Positions 16,278-26,200 of a DNA stretch of 64,000 bases are shown piece after piece. This stretch comes from Caldicoprobacter oshimai DSM 21659 (GTDB taxonomy: Bacteria > Bacillota > Clostridia > Caldicoprobacterales > Caldicoprobacteraceae): positions 682,001-746,000 of the forward strand of contig JAGB01000002.1 of assembly GCA_000526435.1 (NCBI GenBank), read 5' to 3'. The notes beneath the pieces are model-generated. The model was not told the DNA's origin. It saw only the letters and a program-made list of their open reading frames with translations, and made no database searches. Made by a program: the position numbers and the translations under genes. How positions within the stretch are numbered: the first letter of the stretch is position 1; each line of letters starts with the position of its first letter.

Positions 16278-17621
16278 ATGACACAAAAAGAAATGACCCG
16301 TTTAAGAGTCATAAATCAAACAATTGATAAAGTTATAACCATCAGAGAAGCTGCTGAGCTTCTAAACCTCAGTGAACGCCAAGTAATAAGGTTGAAAAAG
16401 GGGGTTTTGAAAGAAGGACCTGCGTTCATCATCCACAAAAACAGAGGTCGAAAGCCCCAGCATGCTCTCTCTGATGAACTTAAAAACACCATCATTAACC
16501 TTAAAAAAAGCGAAAAATACTGTGACGTAAACTTCAACCATTTCGTCGACTTACTTATGGAAAATGAAAACATTAAAGTAAGTTATTCCTCTGTATACAG
16601 AATTCTAACAAAAGAAGGTATTAGCAGCCCTAGAAAACACCGTAAACGTAAAGCCCACCACAGAAGAAAAAGGATGCCCCAGAAAGGTATGCTCGTCCAA
16701 ATAGATGCTTCTAAACACGATTGGATAGATGGACTCCCACCTTTTACCCTCCACGGGGCTATTGATGATGCCACAGGCGAAATACTCGCTCTATTCTTCA
16801 CTCAACAAGAGTGTATGGAAGGATACTTTGAAATCATACGTCAAATAATCACTAATCATGGCGTTCCCTTAAGCCTGTACTCTGACCGCCATACCATCTT
16901 CGTCTCTCCCAATGATGGTAAACTTTCTATCGAAGAACAACTTGCAGGAAAAACAGTTAGCCTTACACAGTTCGGCAGAGCTATGGAAGAACTCGGCATC
17001 AATATAATCAAAGCCAGATCCCCTCAGGCTAAAGGGCGTGTCGAAAAACTCTGGGATACTCTTCAGGATAGGTTGAAAGCCGAACTTAAAATCTATGGTA
17101 TCAATTCAATTGAGGCTGCTAATGCTTTTTTACCCAGATTTATTCAATCCTACAACAAAAGATTCGGGGTTGAGCCTGAAAACCCACAGCCTGCGTTCAG
17201 GCCTCTTGACCCTGCTATCAACCTCGACTATATCTTGTGCATCAAGGAACGTCGCACCATCATCGAAGGCTCTGCCTTCTCATACAAGGGGAAATATTAT
17301 CAACTGGTCAAGGACGGCAAAAAAGTCCCTGCTATGCCCAAAGCTAAACTTACCGTCCTATTCAGCCCTAAAATAGGCGTAAAAGCTTTCTATGCCGGTA
17401 CGATATATGATACCCTAATACTCGAAGAACGACCTAAAAAACAAGCTTTACAGCAGTCTGAGCATAAATCAGAGAAGAAGCATAATCCCGTAAAACCGGC
17501 TCCTGACCACCCATGGAAACAACAGGCTCAAAAAAGGCCTAGAATCTCTTACGAAGAAACTGATCGCGAGATCCTTGAGATGCTAGACCAGCTGTTTAAT
17601 TCCACACGAGCTTGGGCATAG
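16278..17621 (+). CDS. IS transposase (DDE type, ISNCY-like), copy 1
   Basis: A 447-residue DDE transposase. An N-terminal helix-turn-helix (TIREAAELLNLSERQVIRLK) is followed by an RNase H-like core with the three acidic residues in VQIDASKHDW, LYSDRHTIF and GRVEKLWDTLQDRLK. The C-terminal ~60 residues are basic and Pro/Lys-rich. GAGAGGAG nine bases before ATG 16278 favours this start over the ATG at 16248, which would overlap the element's inner repeat. It differs from copy 2 by one residue (Met in CMEGYFE instead of Ile). No frameshift, so probably active. Confidence 0.92.
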   Translation: MTQKEMTRLRVINQTIDKVITIREAAELLNLSERQVIRLKKGVLKEGPAFIIHKNRGRKPQHALSDELKNTIINLKKSEKYCDVNFNHFVDLLMENENIKVSYSSVYRILTKEGISSPRKHRKRKAHHRRKRMPQKGMLVQIDASKHDWIDGLPPFTLHGAIDDATGEILALFFTQQECMEGYFEIIRQIITNHGVPLSLYSDRHTIFVSPNDGKLSIEEQLAGKTVSLTQFGRAMEELGINIIKARSPQAKGRVEKLWDTLQDRLKAELKIYGINSIEAANAFLPRFIQSYNKRFGVEPENPQPAFRPLDPAINLDYILCIKERRTIIEGSAFSYKGKYYQLVKDGKKVPAMPKAKLTVLFSPKIGVKAFYAGTIYDTLILEERPKKQALQQSEHKSEKKHNPVKPAPDHPWKQQAQKRPRISYEETDREILEMLDQLFNSTRAWA

Positions 17622-17743
17622 CATTTTTATCTATCGCTTCTCCTATAGATTATCATACAAGCTTTGATAATATTTATCAAGGCCTAGTTTCTTATTGCCT
17701 TTTTTGCCCCCATAATATAGTATTAAAAAGCCCTAGACTCAGA

Positions 17744-17877
17744 GTGCATGTCAAGTGGACCGTGGAATAAGTTGGAGTGACCCTAGAGCTTTGCTGCTTA
17801 TGCCGCGAAAGCCACTTGACATGCACCCCCTTGGGTAAGCTTTTGCCTATGCCGGTGGGTGTATTACACCCACCGGC
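17744..17877 (+). repeat. Two large hairpins in the 3' non-coding part of IS copy 1
   Basis: GTGCATGTCAAGTGG (17744-17758) pairs perfectly with CCACTTGACATGCAC (17812-17826) around a 53-base middle. Next, GCCGGTGGGTG (17851-17861) pairs perfectly with CACCCACCGGC around TATTA. Neither has a T-run. They are identical in copy 2 (46074-46207) and occupy about a quarter of the 390-base non-coding tail. Confidence 0.8.
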
Positions 17878-18024
17878 CTGCCTAGCGGCGAGCGTCAAAA
17901 TTTCTAATAGCTTTGCTATAAATTATCTCTGTAATATTTTTTAAAACCCATAGTTGACATTTTTACTGAATAAAATTATCCTTTTTGAGGTGACATTTTC
18001 ACAGACTATTGACACTACAAATTT

Positions 18025-18570
18025 TTATTTGTTCGCCTGCCTCACTAACTCAATAACCCCTGCCCTGTATAGCACTCTCAACAAAATCGTTATGACCACG
18101 GAATACAGCGGAATGTTAAGCATTTGCCTGCTTGCGGCCTTGGTCATGGTCAGCCACAGAGGATGCCCAAACAGTATATTCCTGAAATAGGGGACCATTA
18201 TAACCGAGGTTATCGTTTGCCCCAAGAATATAGACACCAGTATCTTCCAAAAAGAGGGCCTTTCAAAGTCAACCTTCAGCAGCCTGACCATGATGCCGGG
18301 GATGACGCCGGTTAAAGCCGAGGTCAATGTAAAATGCGGCATAAACGGCCCGCTGCTGCTGGGCCGGGCTATAAAACTGAGCACATCGCCTATGGCGCCT
18401 ATCACGCCCCCTGCAACGGGGCCCAGCACTATACCGCCAAAAATGATCGGAAACCCGCCAAAGCTTATCACTCCCGGAATGGTAAGGACACTTGACAAAA
18501 CTACGTTTAGCGCTATCAATAAACCCGATATAGTGATCGTCCTTATGCTGAAATCACTCAACCTACTCAT
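18025..18570 (-). CDS. folT: Folate-family ECF transporter S component
   Basis: A 181-residue membrane protein with about six helices, matching the substrate-binding (S) subunits of energy-coupling-factor transporters of the folate family: LLIALNVVLSSVLTIPGVISFGGFPIIFGGIVLGP near the start, then GPFMPHFTLTSALTGVIPG. It captures the vitamin and uses shared EcfA/A'/T subunits encoded elsewhere. GGAGAC precedes the ATG. The IS copy 1 duplication covers its stop codon, so the gene is intact but its natural 3' flank has been moved 1.8 kb away. Substrate (folate or a pterin-like vitamin) is inferred from family resemblance. Confidence 0.82.
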   Translation of the reverse strand: MSRLSDFSIRTITISGLLIALNVVLSSVLTIPGVISFGGFPIIFGGIVLGPVAGGVIGAIGDVLSFIARPSSSGPFMPHFTLTSALTGVIPGIMVRLLKVDFERPSFWKILVSIFLGQTITSVIMVPYFRNILFGHPLWLTMTKAASRQMLNIPLYSVVITILLRVLYRAGVIELVRQANK

Positions 18571-19180
18571 GATAAGTCTCCTTTCCCTAACACTTGCTAC
18601 ATCAGAAATAAGAAGTTAAAGCAAGAATTTTAAAAAGTTACCACAAGAAGCAACACAATACACGGCAATACACTATCGCAATATGTTGCAACAATACACC
18701 CTGGATGACTGTGTGCAGATTGAAGAGCCACCATGCTTTTATGCTTCAACCTCTACCACACCGCCCATTTTACCATTCCATTTTCCATAAATTATACTCT
18801 CTTCTATACCTTTTGACTACCCTGAGTTTAAAATTTATTGATCCGGCATGTATATATCCTAAATATCACTTCTTAAACACTCCATATAAAATTTATGGAG
18901 TGCATGGAATTTACTATGGACAAAATCAAAAAGCGGCGTACTTTCCACGCCGCTTGCCAACCAAAAACTGTAAAAACCTCATCTTTATCAAACTTTTCTT
19001 ACTATTATTTGCCAATTATACCTTTGATTAGAAAATGCTGGACGAAAGACAAAAACCTACACCCACCCAGGCCCCTAAACATACATATCTAATCCTGCTC
19101 ACCGCACAGGACAATTTATCTTCTCTACTGCGGAAATATGGAAACCATCGCACTGCACTATCAGTCAGCGGTGGTACAAG
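18571..19180. other. 610-bp AT-rich intergenic region
   Basis: No gene is visible on either strand apart from the terminator at 18925-18955. It separates folT from the flagellar genes. I looked for a tetrahydrofolate riboswitch upstream of folT and saw none. Confidence 0.6.
18925..18955 (-). terminator. Terminator of the flaG-fliD-fliS operon
   Basis: AAGCGGCGTGG...CCACGCCGCTT-type stem (AGCGGCGT/ACGCCGCT) followed on the minus strand by TTTTTGATTTTG. It is the first good terminator after the fliT-position gene, 226 bases beyond its stop. Confidence 0.8.
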
Positions 19181-19693
19181 CTACTTTCTTTGGTCAATGA
19201 ACACACCATCTGCCTGCGGCACTCGCTGCTTGTATGCGTTGTAGCCTCTCTTACCCCTGTTTATACTGCTTATCCTGGCCTTGACATTCCGCATGACCTC
19301 ATGGAGCCTGTTCTGGTTCTCGGTCTCAAGATTGTAAATGGCCTCCACCGTATCCTTTATTTCGCTCACGCTTGCACGCAGTCCGGCATACAGGTCATAC
19401 CCTTCAGGATTATCGTTCTTGAAACCGTCAGAGCGCACCTCTTCCTTTATCTCCTCAAAGATGCTGCTGAACTCCTCATCCAAAGCCTTTATGGCGTCAA
19501 TATGCTCCTGCTTGTCTTCTATGTATTCCAGCAGCTGATCCACCTGCTCGGCCGATAAAACCTCTGACTGCTTTTGAGTGAGCTCCAAAATCCGCTGCAT
19601 ATGCTGCTTCTTAGCCTCGATAAGCTCAAGCAACCTCTTTAATCCTTCAATTACCTTTTTTCTGGTTTCATTGCTATCGTCCATCATATTCAA
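19181..19693 (-). CDS. FliT-position flagellar chaperone, FlgN-like
   Basis: A 170-residue, largely helical protein with a long coiled-coil region (residues ~10-80) and a C-terminal MRNVKARISSINRGKRGYNAYKQ segment typical of FlgN-type export chaperones. It lies directly after fliS, where B. subtilis has fliT, the FliD chaperone. By position it probably serves FliD, although its sequence looks more like FlgN, and a separate FlgN is encoded next to flgK. Start is TTG 19693 or an ATG 2-3 codons later. Confidence 0.75.
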   Translation of the reverse strand: MNMMDDSNETRKKVIEGLKRLLELIEAKKQHMQRILELTQKQSEVLSAEQVDQLLEYIEDKQEHIDAIKALDEEFSSIFEEIKEEVRSDGFKNDNPEGYDLYAGLRASVSEIKDTVEAIYNLETENQNRLHEVMRNVKARISSINRGKRGYNAYKQRVPQADGVFIDQRK

Positions 19694-19701
19694 CTTATCG
19701 C

Positions 19702-20094
19702 CTACTCCTTCTTGTATATCTGCTTTCGCGTAATCTTTACGGCCTCGGCCCAGGTATCACGAAGCTCGGTCACAAACCCCAGTACCTCTTCCAGTGCGGC
19801 CACATCCTTCCTGGTGTTAGCCTCCACAAGGCGCCTGTGCAGGTAATCATAAAGAGCCATCAAATTGTGCGACACCTCGTACTTCATATCCAGGGTGGTC
19901 ATAAACTCAAGGATGATATCCTGCGCCCTTATTATAGCCTTGTGCGCCCCCTCCAGGTCCTTGCCGTTTATGCACTCTATCGCCTGCTTGATGAACCGTA
20001 TGCAGCCGTTGTAAAGCATGACCAGAAGCTCTCCCGGGCTTGCCGTCATGACGCTCTGCTGCTGGTACTGCTGATACGGGTTGTTAAGTGCCAT
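19702..20094 (-). CDS. fliS: Flagellin export chaperone FliS
   Basis: A 130-residue FliS, which binds flagellin in the cytoplasm and prevents early polymerisation; in Firmicutes it also affects the FliW-CsrA switch. Typical segments are NPYQQYQQQSVMTASPGELLVMLYNGCIRFI and AQDIILEFMTTLD. AAAGGGGG precedes the ATG. It is followed 8 bases later by the fliT-position gene. Confidence 0.97.
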   Translation of the reverse strand: MALNNPYQQYQQQSVMTASPGELLVMLYNGCIRFIKQAIECINGKDLEGAHKAIIRAQDIILEFMTTLDMKYEVSHNLMALYDYLHRRLVEANTRKDVAALEEVLGFVTELRDTWAEAVKITRKQIYKKE

Positions 20095-20462
20095 ACAGTG
20101 TTCCCCCTTTAAAACCTATAATCAGGCCCTAAATATTCGGTTTCCATTTTACTCAAGCGCCACTTTCTGCCCTGCTTCTTTTGTGAATTTTTGTGAAATA
20201 CCCCCATAAATCTCAAACCAGCATCCGATAATATCTGTTTTGCTACTCTTTCCCCAAACATGCACTAAAATTTAAAACCATCACTTTCAAGTAAACCACT
20301 AACTTCAAACCGTTTTTTCCGGCTTTTCCCTATAACACAAACTCTTCAGCTTTACCGCTCTCAGCCTGCACTTCATTAAATGCCGCCTGAATTGACCATA
20401 CCAATTGTCACCACTTCAGGATCCAAGATAACATTGAACACTATCAACATTGGAGTACAACA
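20095..20462. other. Gap between fliD and fliS
   Basis: 368 bases without a recognisable gene, unusually long for genes of one operon. No clear terminator or promoter for fliS is visible. A TCCGATAA on the plus strand has no TAAA at the right distance. Confidence 0.5.
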
Positions 20463-22154
20463 CTAATACTGATTCATCCCCATCTGCTGCATGAGCCACA
20501 TGCTCTGCATGTTCATCCTCTGAATGGCCTTCTCAAGGGCGGTAAACTGCGCCCAGTACCTGTTCTCTTGCCTTATCATGGCCTCCACAGCGGCGTCAAT
20601 CCTCTTATCCAGCCTCCTTAATTCCGCATCCATCATATTTTGAAACTCGGTTATATCCCCAACGATACCGGCTTTTTCAAGCAATATTCCCTTCCTGCCG
20701 TATTTATCCCTGGTGGTACGGATGTTATCCATGAGTACATCCGAAATTCTATACATAAGCCCCGACTCGTTGTACCTCTGTATCCGCGAATCTGAATCCA
20801 GATTGGGCGAATAATCGATGCTGGATTTCTTTATGAAAAGCTGCATCACCTGTTCGGGGTTATTCCTCAAGGCCTCTTTCAGCTTGTTCTCGTCAATATG
20901 GAGCTTGCCCCTCTCGAAATACGAGCCGGTGGTGATGCCAATTGACGAGAGGTTTATACCCACACCTTCAACGGCATCGACCAAAGCCCTGCGCATGTTG
21001 TACACTATGTTCTGAAGTATTGAGTCGCCTCTTAACAGGCCGCTCTTTGCTTTCTGCTCCCAAAGCTCTATCTCCTTCTCGCTCATCTCCTTCTTCTGCG
21101 CATCGGTCAGCGGCGGATAATCGCGGAATCGCTCTTCATTGAGTTTACCGTTTATCTTGTCTATCAGCTCGTTGTACTTGTCAACGAAATTTTTTATGGC
21201 GTTGTACGCCCTGTCTACATCCTGCGTAACAGTGATGGTGATGGGTGCCATACCATCAGGTGTGGTATTTTTCAGCGTATAGGTAACGCCGTCGATGGTG
21301 AAGGTGTTGGTAGCGCTTACCCAGTCTATAGTACCGGTACCGCCCACTTTTTGGAAAGTTACTACGGCATCGGTGCCGTCTATCTTTTCCTTTTCTGCAC
21401 CATCGGCCAGCAAACCTATATCACGCAGGAAAGTGCCTGTGACATCGGTCATGTTTTGGTAAAGACTGATAGTAGCTGCCCCAGTAGCCTTGGTTTGAAG
21501 TATAAACCTCTTCTCTATGCTGGAGTAAAACAGGTTAACCCCAGCTTTGCTGTTTGTATTTATGATGTTCATGAGCTGGCGCATGGAGGTCTTGGTAGGG
21601 TCTATAACTACGGTATCGCCAGATAGCTCTTCCCCCTCGGATGGAGTTCCTATCAAAAATGTGACTCCATTGATGGAAAACTCTGCTCGACCATCTGCCG
21701 CAACCAGGCCAAGCTGCTCCAGCGTGCTGTCCAAAGTTTTGCCATCGGGAAATGCCCATGTTGTCCCCTTTATGATGGTAGGGGTAGCCAGTCTCTGGAT
21801 TTTGGTAATGGCATAGCTACCCTCCATAGCGCTGGCATTTGCAGTTGCCGTCACATAGGCTTCAGCGCTGGAAGTTACATTGAATGTCTTGTATGTATTG
21901 GATGAGAGCATGTATGTATCAGTTTTCAGCATATTGAAAAACTCGTCCTGGAAAGCCCGAAGAAGGTTGGTTATCTCCCTGTAGGCCTCCTTGCGCCACT
22001 CAACCAGCTGTCTCTCCTGCTTTAGCCTGTCCACTTTCATCTGCTCAATCCGCATCAAGTCCTGGATGATGGAATCAACATCAAGACCGCTAGCCAATCC
22101 TCCTATGCGAAGCATACCGGGACTGTATGTGCTGTAGGTAGAATCCACAGGCAT
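20463..22154 (-). CDS. fliD: Flagellar filament cap protein FliD
   Basis: A 563-residue hook-associated protein 2, which caps the filament and guides flagellin into place. The N-terminus MLRIGGLASGLDVDSIIQDLM and the C-terminal MNMQSMWLMQQMG segment are family hallmarks, with long coiled coils at both ends and a variable middle. GGGGGTG lies 5 bases before the ATG. It belongs to the flaG-fliD-fliS unit behind a sigma-D promoter. Confidence 0.97.
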   Translation of the reverse strand: MPVDSTYSTYSPGMLRIGGLASGLDVDSIIQDLMRIEQMKVDRLKQERQLVEWRKEAYREITNLLRAFQDEFFNMLKTDTYMLSSNTYKTFNVTSSAEAYVTATANASAMEGSYAITKIQRLATPTIIKGTTWAFPDGKTLDSTLEQLGLVAADGRAEFSINGVTFLIGTPSEGEELSGDTVVIDPTKTSMRQLMNIINTNSKAGVNLFYSSIEKRFILQTKATGAATISLYQNMTDVTGTFLRDIGLLADGAEKEKIDGTDAVVTFQKVGGTGTIDWVSATNTFTIDGVTYTLKNTTPDGMAPITITVTQDVDRAYNAIKNFVDKYNELIDKINGKLNEERFRDYPPLTDAQKKEMSEKEIELWEQKAKSGLLRGDSILQNIVYNMRRALVDAVEGVGINLSSIGITTGSYFERGKLHIDENKLKEALRNNPEQVMQLFIKKSSIDYSPNLDSDSRIQRYNESGLMYRISDVLMDNIRTTRDKYGRKGILLEKAGIVGDITEFQNMMDAELRRLDKRIDAAVEAMIRQENRYWAQFTALEKAIQRMNMQSMWLMQQMGMNQY

Positions 22155-22267
22155 CCTTTCACCCCCAAATCTTCCATGTATCCCTTCTACACCTTTTTAC
22201 TATCTTCTCGTTGGCAATGACGTCATTACCTTTTATATCCTCTCGTCCACTATTACGCCCGTAACTT

Positions 22268-22630
22268 TTACACTCTTTCGTCCACTATAATCCCGGCCAG
22301 CTCCCACAGCTTGGCGATAAGATCGAGTATCTTCTCGGGAGGAATCTCACGTATCACCTCATTGGTCTCGGTATCTATAACCTTTATCATTATGGTGTTG
22401 GTTTGCTCATGGATGGAATATTCAAAGCGCCGGTTTGTACCCTCAAGGGCCTTGTTGGCCCGTTTGACAGCTTGCATGATATCGTCCTGTAATATATTTC
22501 CATTCAATGAAGAGTCAACCTTCTGTCTATTCAAATCGCCGGATTCTTTAAAGCCTATACTCTTAGACTCGGGTTGAACCTTCAGTGCCGGTTTTACAGT
22601 TGTAATCGTAGATACGCCTTCCACGCGCAT
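22268..22630 (-). CDS. flaG: FlaG-like flagellar protein
   Basis: A 120-residue FlaG-family protein, B. subtilis YvyC type. The conserved C-terminal domain reads RRFEYSIHEQTNTIMIKVIDTETNEVIREIPPEKILD. FlaG proteins influence filament length; the mechanism is not known. AAAGGGGG lies 7 bases before ATG 22630, which sets the start six codons inside the longest frame. First gene of flaG-fliD-fliS. Confidence 0.92.
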   Translation of the reverse strand: MRVEGVSTITTVKPALKVQPESKSIGFKESGDLNRQKVDSSLNGNILQDDIMQAVKRANKALEGTNRRFEYSIHEQTNTIMIKVIDTETNEVIREIPPEKILDLIAKLWELAGIIVDERV

Positions 22631-22678
22631 TTGTATTCCCCCTTTCATTTAATATCCTCTCAATATCTTCTGTAGATA

Positions 22679-22706
22679 TTATCGGATAAGAAAGGAGAAA
22701 ACTTTA
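22679..22706 (-). promoter_or_regulatory. Sigma-D promoter of flaG-fliD-fliS
   Basis: TAAA, 16 bases, TCCGATAA on the minus strand, about 50 bases upstream of flaG. It resembles the sigma-28/sigma-D consensus TAAA-N15-GCCGATAA and has the same 16-base spacer as the hag and flgM promoters in this window. Confidence 0.75.
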
Positions 22707-22729
22707 GAAATATACTTTTTTTCTTAAAT

Positions 22730-23122
22730 TTATTTCATCAGACCCAAATTACGTTTTATCTGGGTGGTTGAAATTTCCGGAGTTCTAGGTAAGTAAATTA
22801 CTTTACAATATTTCTTTAAATAATCAAATTTACCTTTCCAGTCATCTCCCATTACCAAAATATCTATTTTAAGTTCCTTTATGTCCTTTACCTTTTGTTC
22901 CCAACTTTCTTCAGGTATTACCAAATCGACATATCTAATTGCTTCAATCAATTTTTTCCTTTCCTCATAAGTAAAATAGCATTCTTTACCTTTAATTTTA
23001 TTAAACTCGTCAGTAGACAATCCTACGATTAAATAATCCCCCATCTCTTTAGCTCGTTTCAACAAATTAATATGCCCGTAATGCAATAAATCAAACGTGC
23101 CGTATGTTATTACTCTTATCAT
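22730..23122 (-). CDS. tagD: Glycerol-3-phosphate cytidylyltransferase
   Basis: A 130-residue TagD-type enzyme that makes CDP-glycerol from glycerol 3-phosphate and CTP. The nucleotidyltransferase motifs are clear: GTFDLLHYGHINLL (HxGH), RTPEISTTQIKRN (RTxGISTT-like) and VMGDDWKGKFDYL. Normally it supplies teichoic acid synthesis. Here it lies between flaG and two large glycosyltransferase genes next to flagellin, with a CDP-glycerol-using domain in the neighbouring gene, so its product may feed flagellin decoration. Confidence 0.93.
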   Translation of the reverse strand: MIRVITYGTFDLLHYGHINLLKRAKEMGDYLIVGLSTDEFNKIKGKECYFTYEERKKLIEAIRYVDLVIPEESWEQKVKDIKELKIDILVMGDDWKGKFDYLKKYCKVIYLPRTPEISTTQIKRNLGLMK

Positions 23123-23203
23123 TAGCCCTACCTCCCAGCTTGCTTGTACATTTACACGTTTTCATAAAAATTAAACATAATTTGGTTGATTTTTACACCA
23201 ATA

Positions 23204-26200
23204 TCAGGATATTTGTGACATTACTTCATCAATAACTTTCCATGTGCGATGTATAGAATTAGTATCGATATATTTAAAAAATACCGGCCGCAGCCTCTCT
23301 CTATGTTCTCTAAAATAATTACGGTCAGATAAGCATTTAAGTATTTCCTCTTGCAGTTCTCGCTGTGACTTTACTTTAGGGCCAGCAGTCCAAAAATCGT
23401 ATGGTTCCAATGCCAATCCTCTATTCTTTCTATACTCTTCAATATCCGTAACTACAAAAATAGTTGGCTTATTCATAAATAAAAAATCATTATAAACCGT
23501 CGAATAATCTGTTATCAATAGATCCCCAGCTCCTAAAATCTCATACAAGTCTAAATCATGCTTTTCCAAATCATAATTAGTGATAAAAAACATACTATCG
23601 TAATTTCTATTTTTTGTTTTAGTATAGACGGTCATCTCTTCGCCGTGATGTACTTTAGATACACAAATCAAATTATGCTGTTTTAAGAAATTGTTAAACT
23701 CATTATAGTCAAAATTATTGATTTTAAAACTATCATCTAAGCCAGCACCGCCTTCAATTCTGCCTGCTTGTTCAAAGACACGAAAGGTGGGCATATTGAA
23801 AATAACCCTTTTCCCCTCCAGGCTAACGCCCAGCAATTTCTCCAGATTCGCTTTACTATCCGCAAAAAATAATACATCAGTTCGTGGTAAACCTGTTATC
23901 CTATATTTATTCTCAGGTATAGCATAAAAAGCACTATTTATAATCATATGAAGTTCAGAAGCAACACACACAACATCTACTTTTTCATAAACTTGTGGAT
24001 TCCCCCCTGAATTTTTATCTTTTTTATCCATCATACCGCTAGCTTTAATCGGTACGCCGTAATGGCCAACTTCAATATTATATGTAAACTTAGGATAATG
24101 GTAAAGGAAAGTTGCAAAACCCGAAACTGTAACCGAAGAAATCAAAGGAACTTTTACAATATTTTCTATGCTCCAAACATCTTTTCCGTATATAACATTC
24201 AATTTATATTTTTTCTTATATTCCTCCGGAATATATTTTATCAGAGCATGTACATTTGAATCTGCTGCATTAAACTTGTTAAAAGTAATTGTTTTGTTAT
24301 AATCTTTTCTTCTTATATGTTCCATTAATTCTTTATCTATTTTTACAAAAATAACTTTTTGTCCCAGTATTACTGCAACCTCGCATTCCTCAATACCTTT
24401 TTCTGCTAAAGTTCTTACCAGTTTTATATAATCAGTTCCATAACAGACTATTACCTTTACTTTCGCATGTCTTTGCATTTCAACTACTTCTTCTAAAGCA
24501 ACTGCCTTAATCCCATATTTTGGTCTCCCATCATTATTACAAAATCCATCAACTGCTACATTGTTTAAAGACAGCAATCTAACAAAATTCAAAGAAACGC
24601 TATCATATAAATCGGCGATAAAAACACGATTATTTTTTGTTTCCTGATTCACAATTATATCGTTCAAATACCTATACAGCGGGTGTTTTTGACTACTTGC
24701 CGATATCGATTTTAGCTCTTCAATCTCTAATTTTTCTCCAATGATATAGTTGATATAGTTCTTATATATCAGCTTTACTTCATCATTACCAATCTTATCT
24801 ATCCATCGTAAAGCCTCTTTTAAATTTCCTATAGCAATACTAGCAAGACATATTATCAAATCTGAATCACCCAATTCTTTACAAAACAACACTTCCTCTT
24901 TGATTGCATTATTAAAGAAAACTGAATTAAATACAGCTTCAACAATTGCATCAACATTCATATTTTTTATTAGTGCTGTAATATACTTTGAAACGATATA
25001 CTTATTATATTTCAGCTGCTGATAAGCCTCTCGTGCAATTTTTTCAAATTCAACGTTATCTTCTAAACTTAAATATAGGCCCCATAAAATCTTAAAAACA
25101 GGTGAATCATATTGGAACACCAGACGGTACAATTCTTCTCCTAAAGATTTTACTGCCCTCTTCTGCTCTGTTACCATCTCCCCATCTGCTATTTTGCACA
25201 GCAAAGCCGCTCTTGCATTCCAGGAATTCCGCAGTAAAAAATCACTAACAGCGTCTTTATCAATTTTAAGATTAAGGCATTTTTCAATTGCCTCATTAAA
25301 GGCATCCTTGGTATTGGCAAGAAAAGTATATATTTTATCGATAGCCGATTCTGGCATATATGTGGTTATAACCGGCAAACCGCAAGCAATATATTCATAC
25401 TGCTTTATTGAATCACATGCAATATCTATATCAGCAGTATCGATATAAGGCACTATGCCAATTTGCATAAATTTCAAATAATTCTTTAACTCTGAGTGTT
25501 TCTTAGGCCCAAGTATATACAGATTATTTCTTTTTTCTTTCAACATGCCGTTGTATACAGGACCAATTATAACAAATGACTTATCAGGATTTGAATCAAC
25601 AATCTCATAGAATAATTTTTCATCAAATCTATTATATACAACCCCAGTATAGACTATCCTAGGCTCTGGTATATTTATCAAATCACTTGGCATTTGCAAA
25701 TCATCTATAATGAAATCTCCCTCATTAACAGCATTTCTCAAAAGAAAAACATTTTTCCTACCTTCAACAGCAACCCTTTGCAAATATAAAGAAGTAGCCG
25801 TTGTAGTTATGGCATCGGCTCTATCCATCAATTCCTGTTCCCATAGAACATCTTTTTTCTGCCCCCAAAACGCATACTCAATATCGGTATGGTCATCAAC
25901 ACATTCATAAATATGAAAATAGTCCCCTTTCAGCTGTTTAATTACTTCTACCTGGTACGGCATATACGTGATAACAACAGTTTTATACGCGTCTGTTGGA
26001 ATACTCAGTATATTCTGAACCAAATCTAAATAATTGTTGCATATCAACCGGCCGTCATATTCAACAATCAAAGGGAAGTATATCTTAACCCCATCAACAA
26101 CTCTATAATTATTCAAACAGTAATTCGTTATATCCGCCGCAGAAACTTCTCCACTATTAACAACGGCCTTCTGTGCAGGACATATGAAGATAACCTCATT

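Larger units (their letters stand above)
16203..18014 (+). mobile_element. Insertion sequence copy 1 (ISNCY/IS1202-like), 1,812 bp
   Basis: Complete element with imperfect terminal inverted repeats: left end TGTTGTTATTCTGTGATAAT, right end (complement) TGTCAATAGTCTGTGAAAAT. The flanking 17-base duplication CTACAAATTTTTATTTG lies at 16186-16202 and 18015-18031. One transposase gene is inside. The left end carries two copies of TTATTCTG(TG/AT)ATAATGTCAT (16208-16227, 16235-16254), and the right end two AATGTCA copies in inverse orientation, likely transposase sites. It inserted across the stop codon of folT without harming it, because the stop is inside the duplicated target. Confidence 0.93.

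Noticed and set aside
18571-18760. Tetrahydrofolate riboswitch upstream of folT
   Set aside because: No matching core motifs or pseudoknot sequence found.
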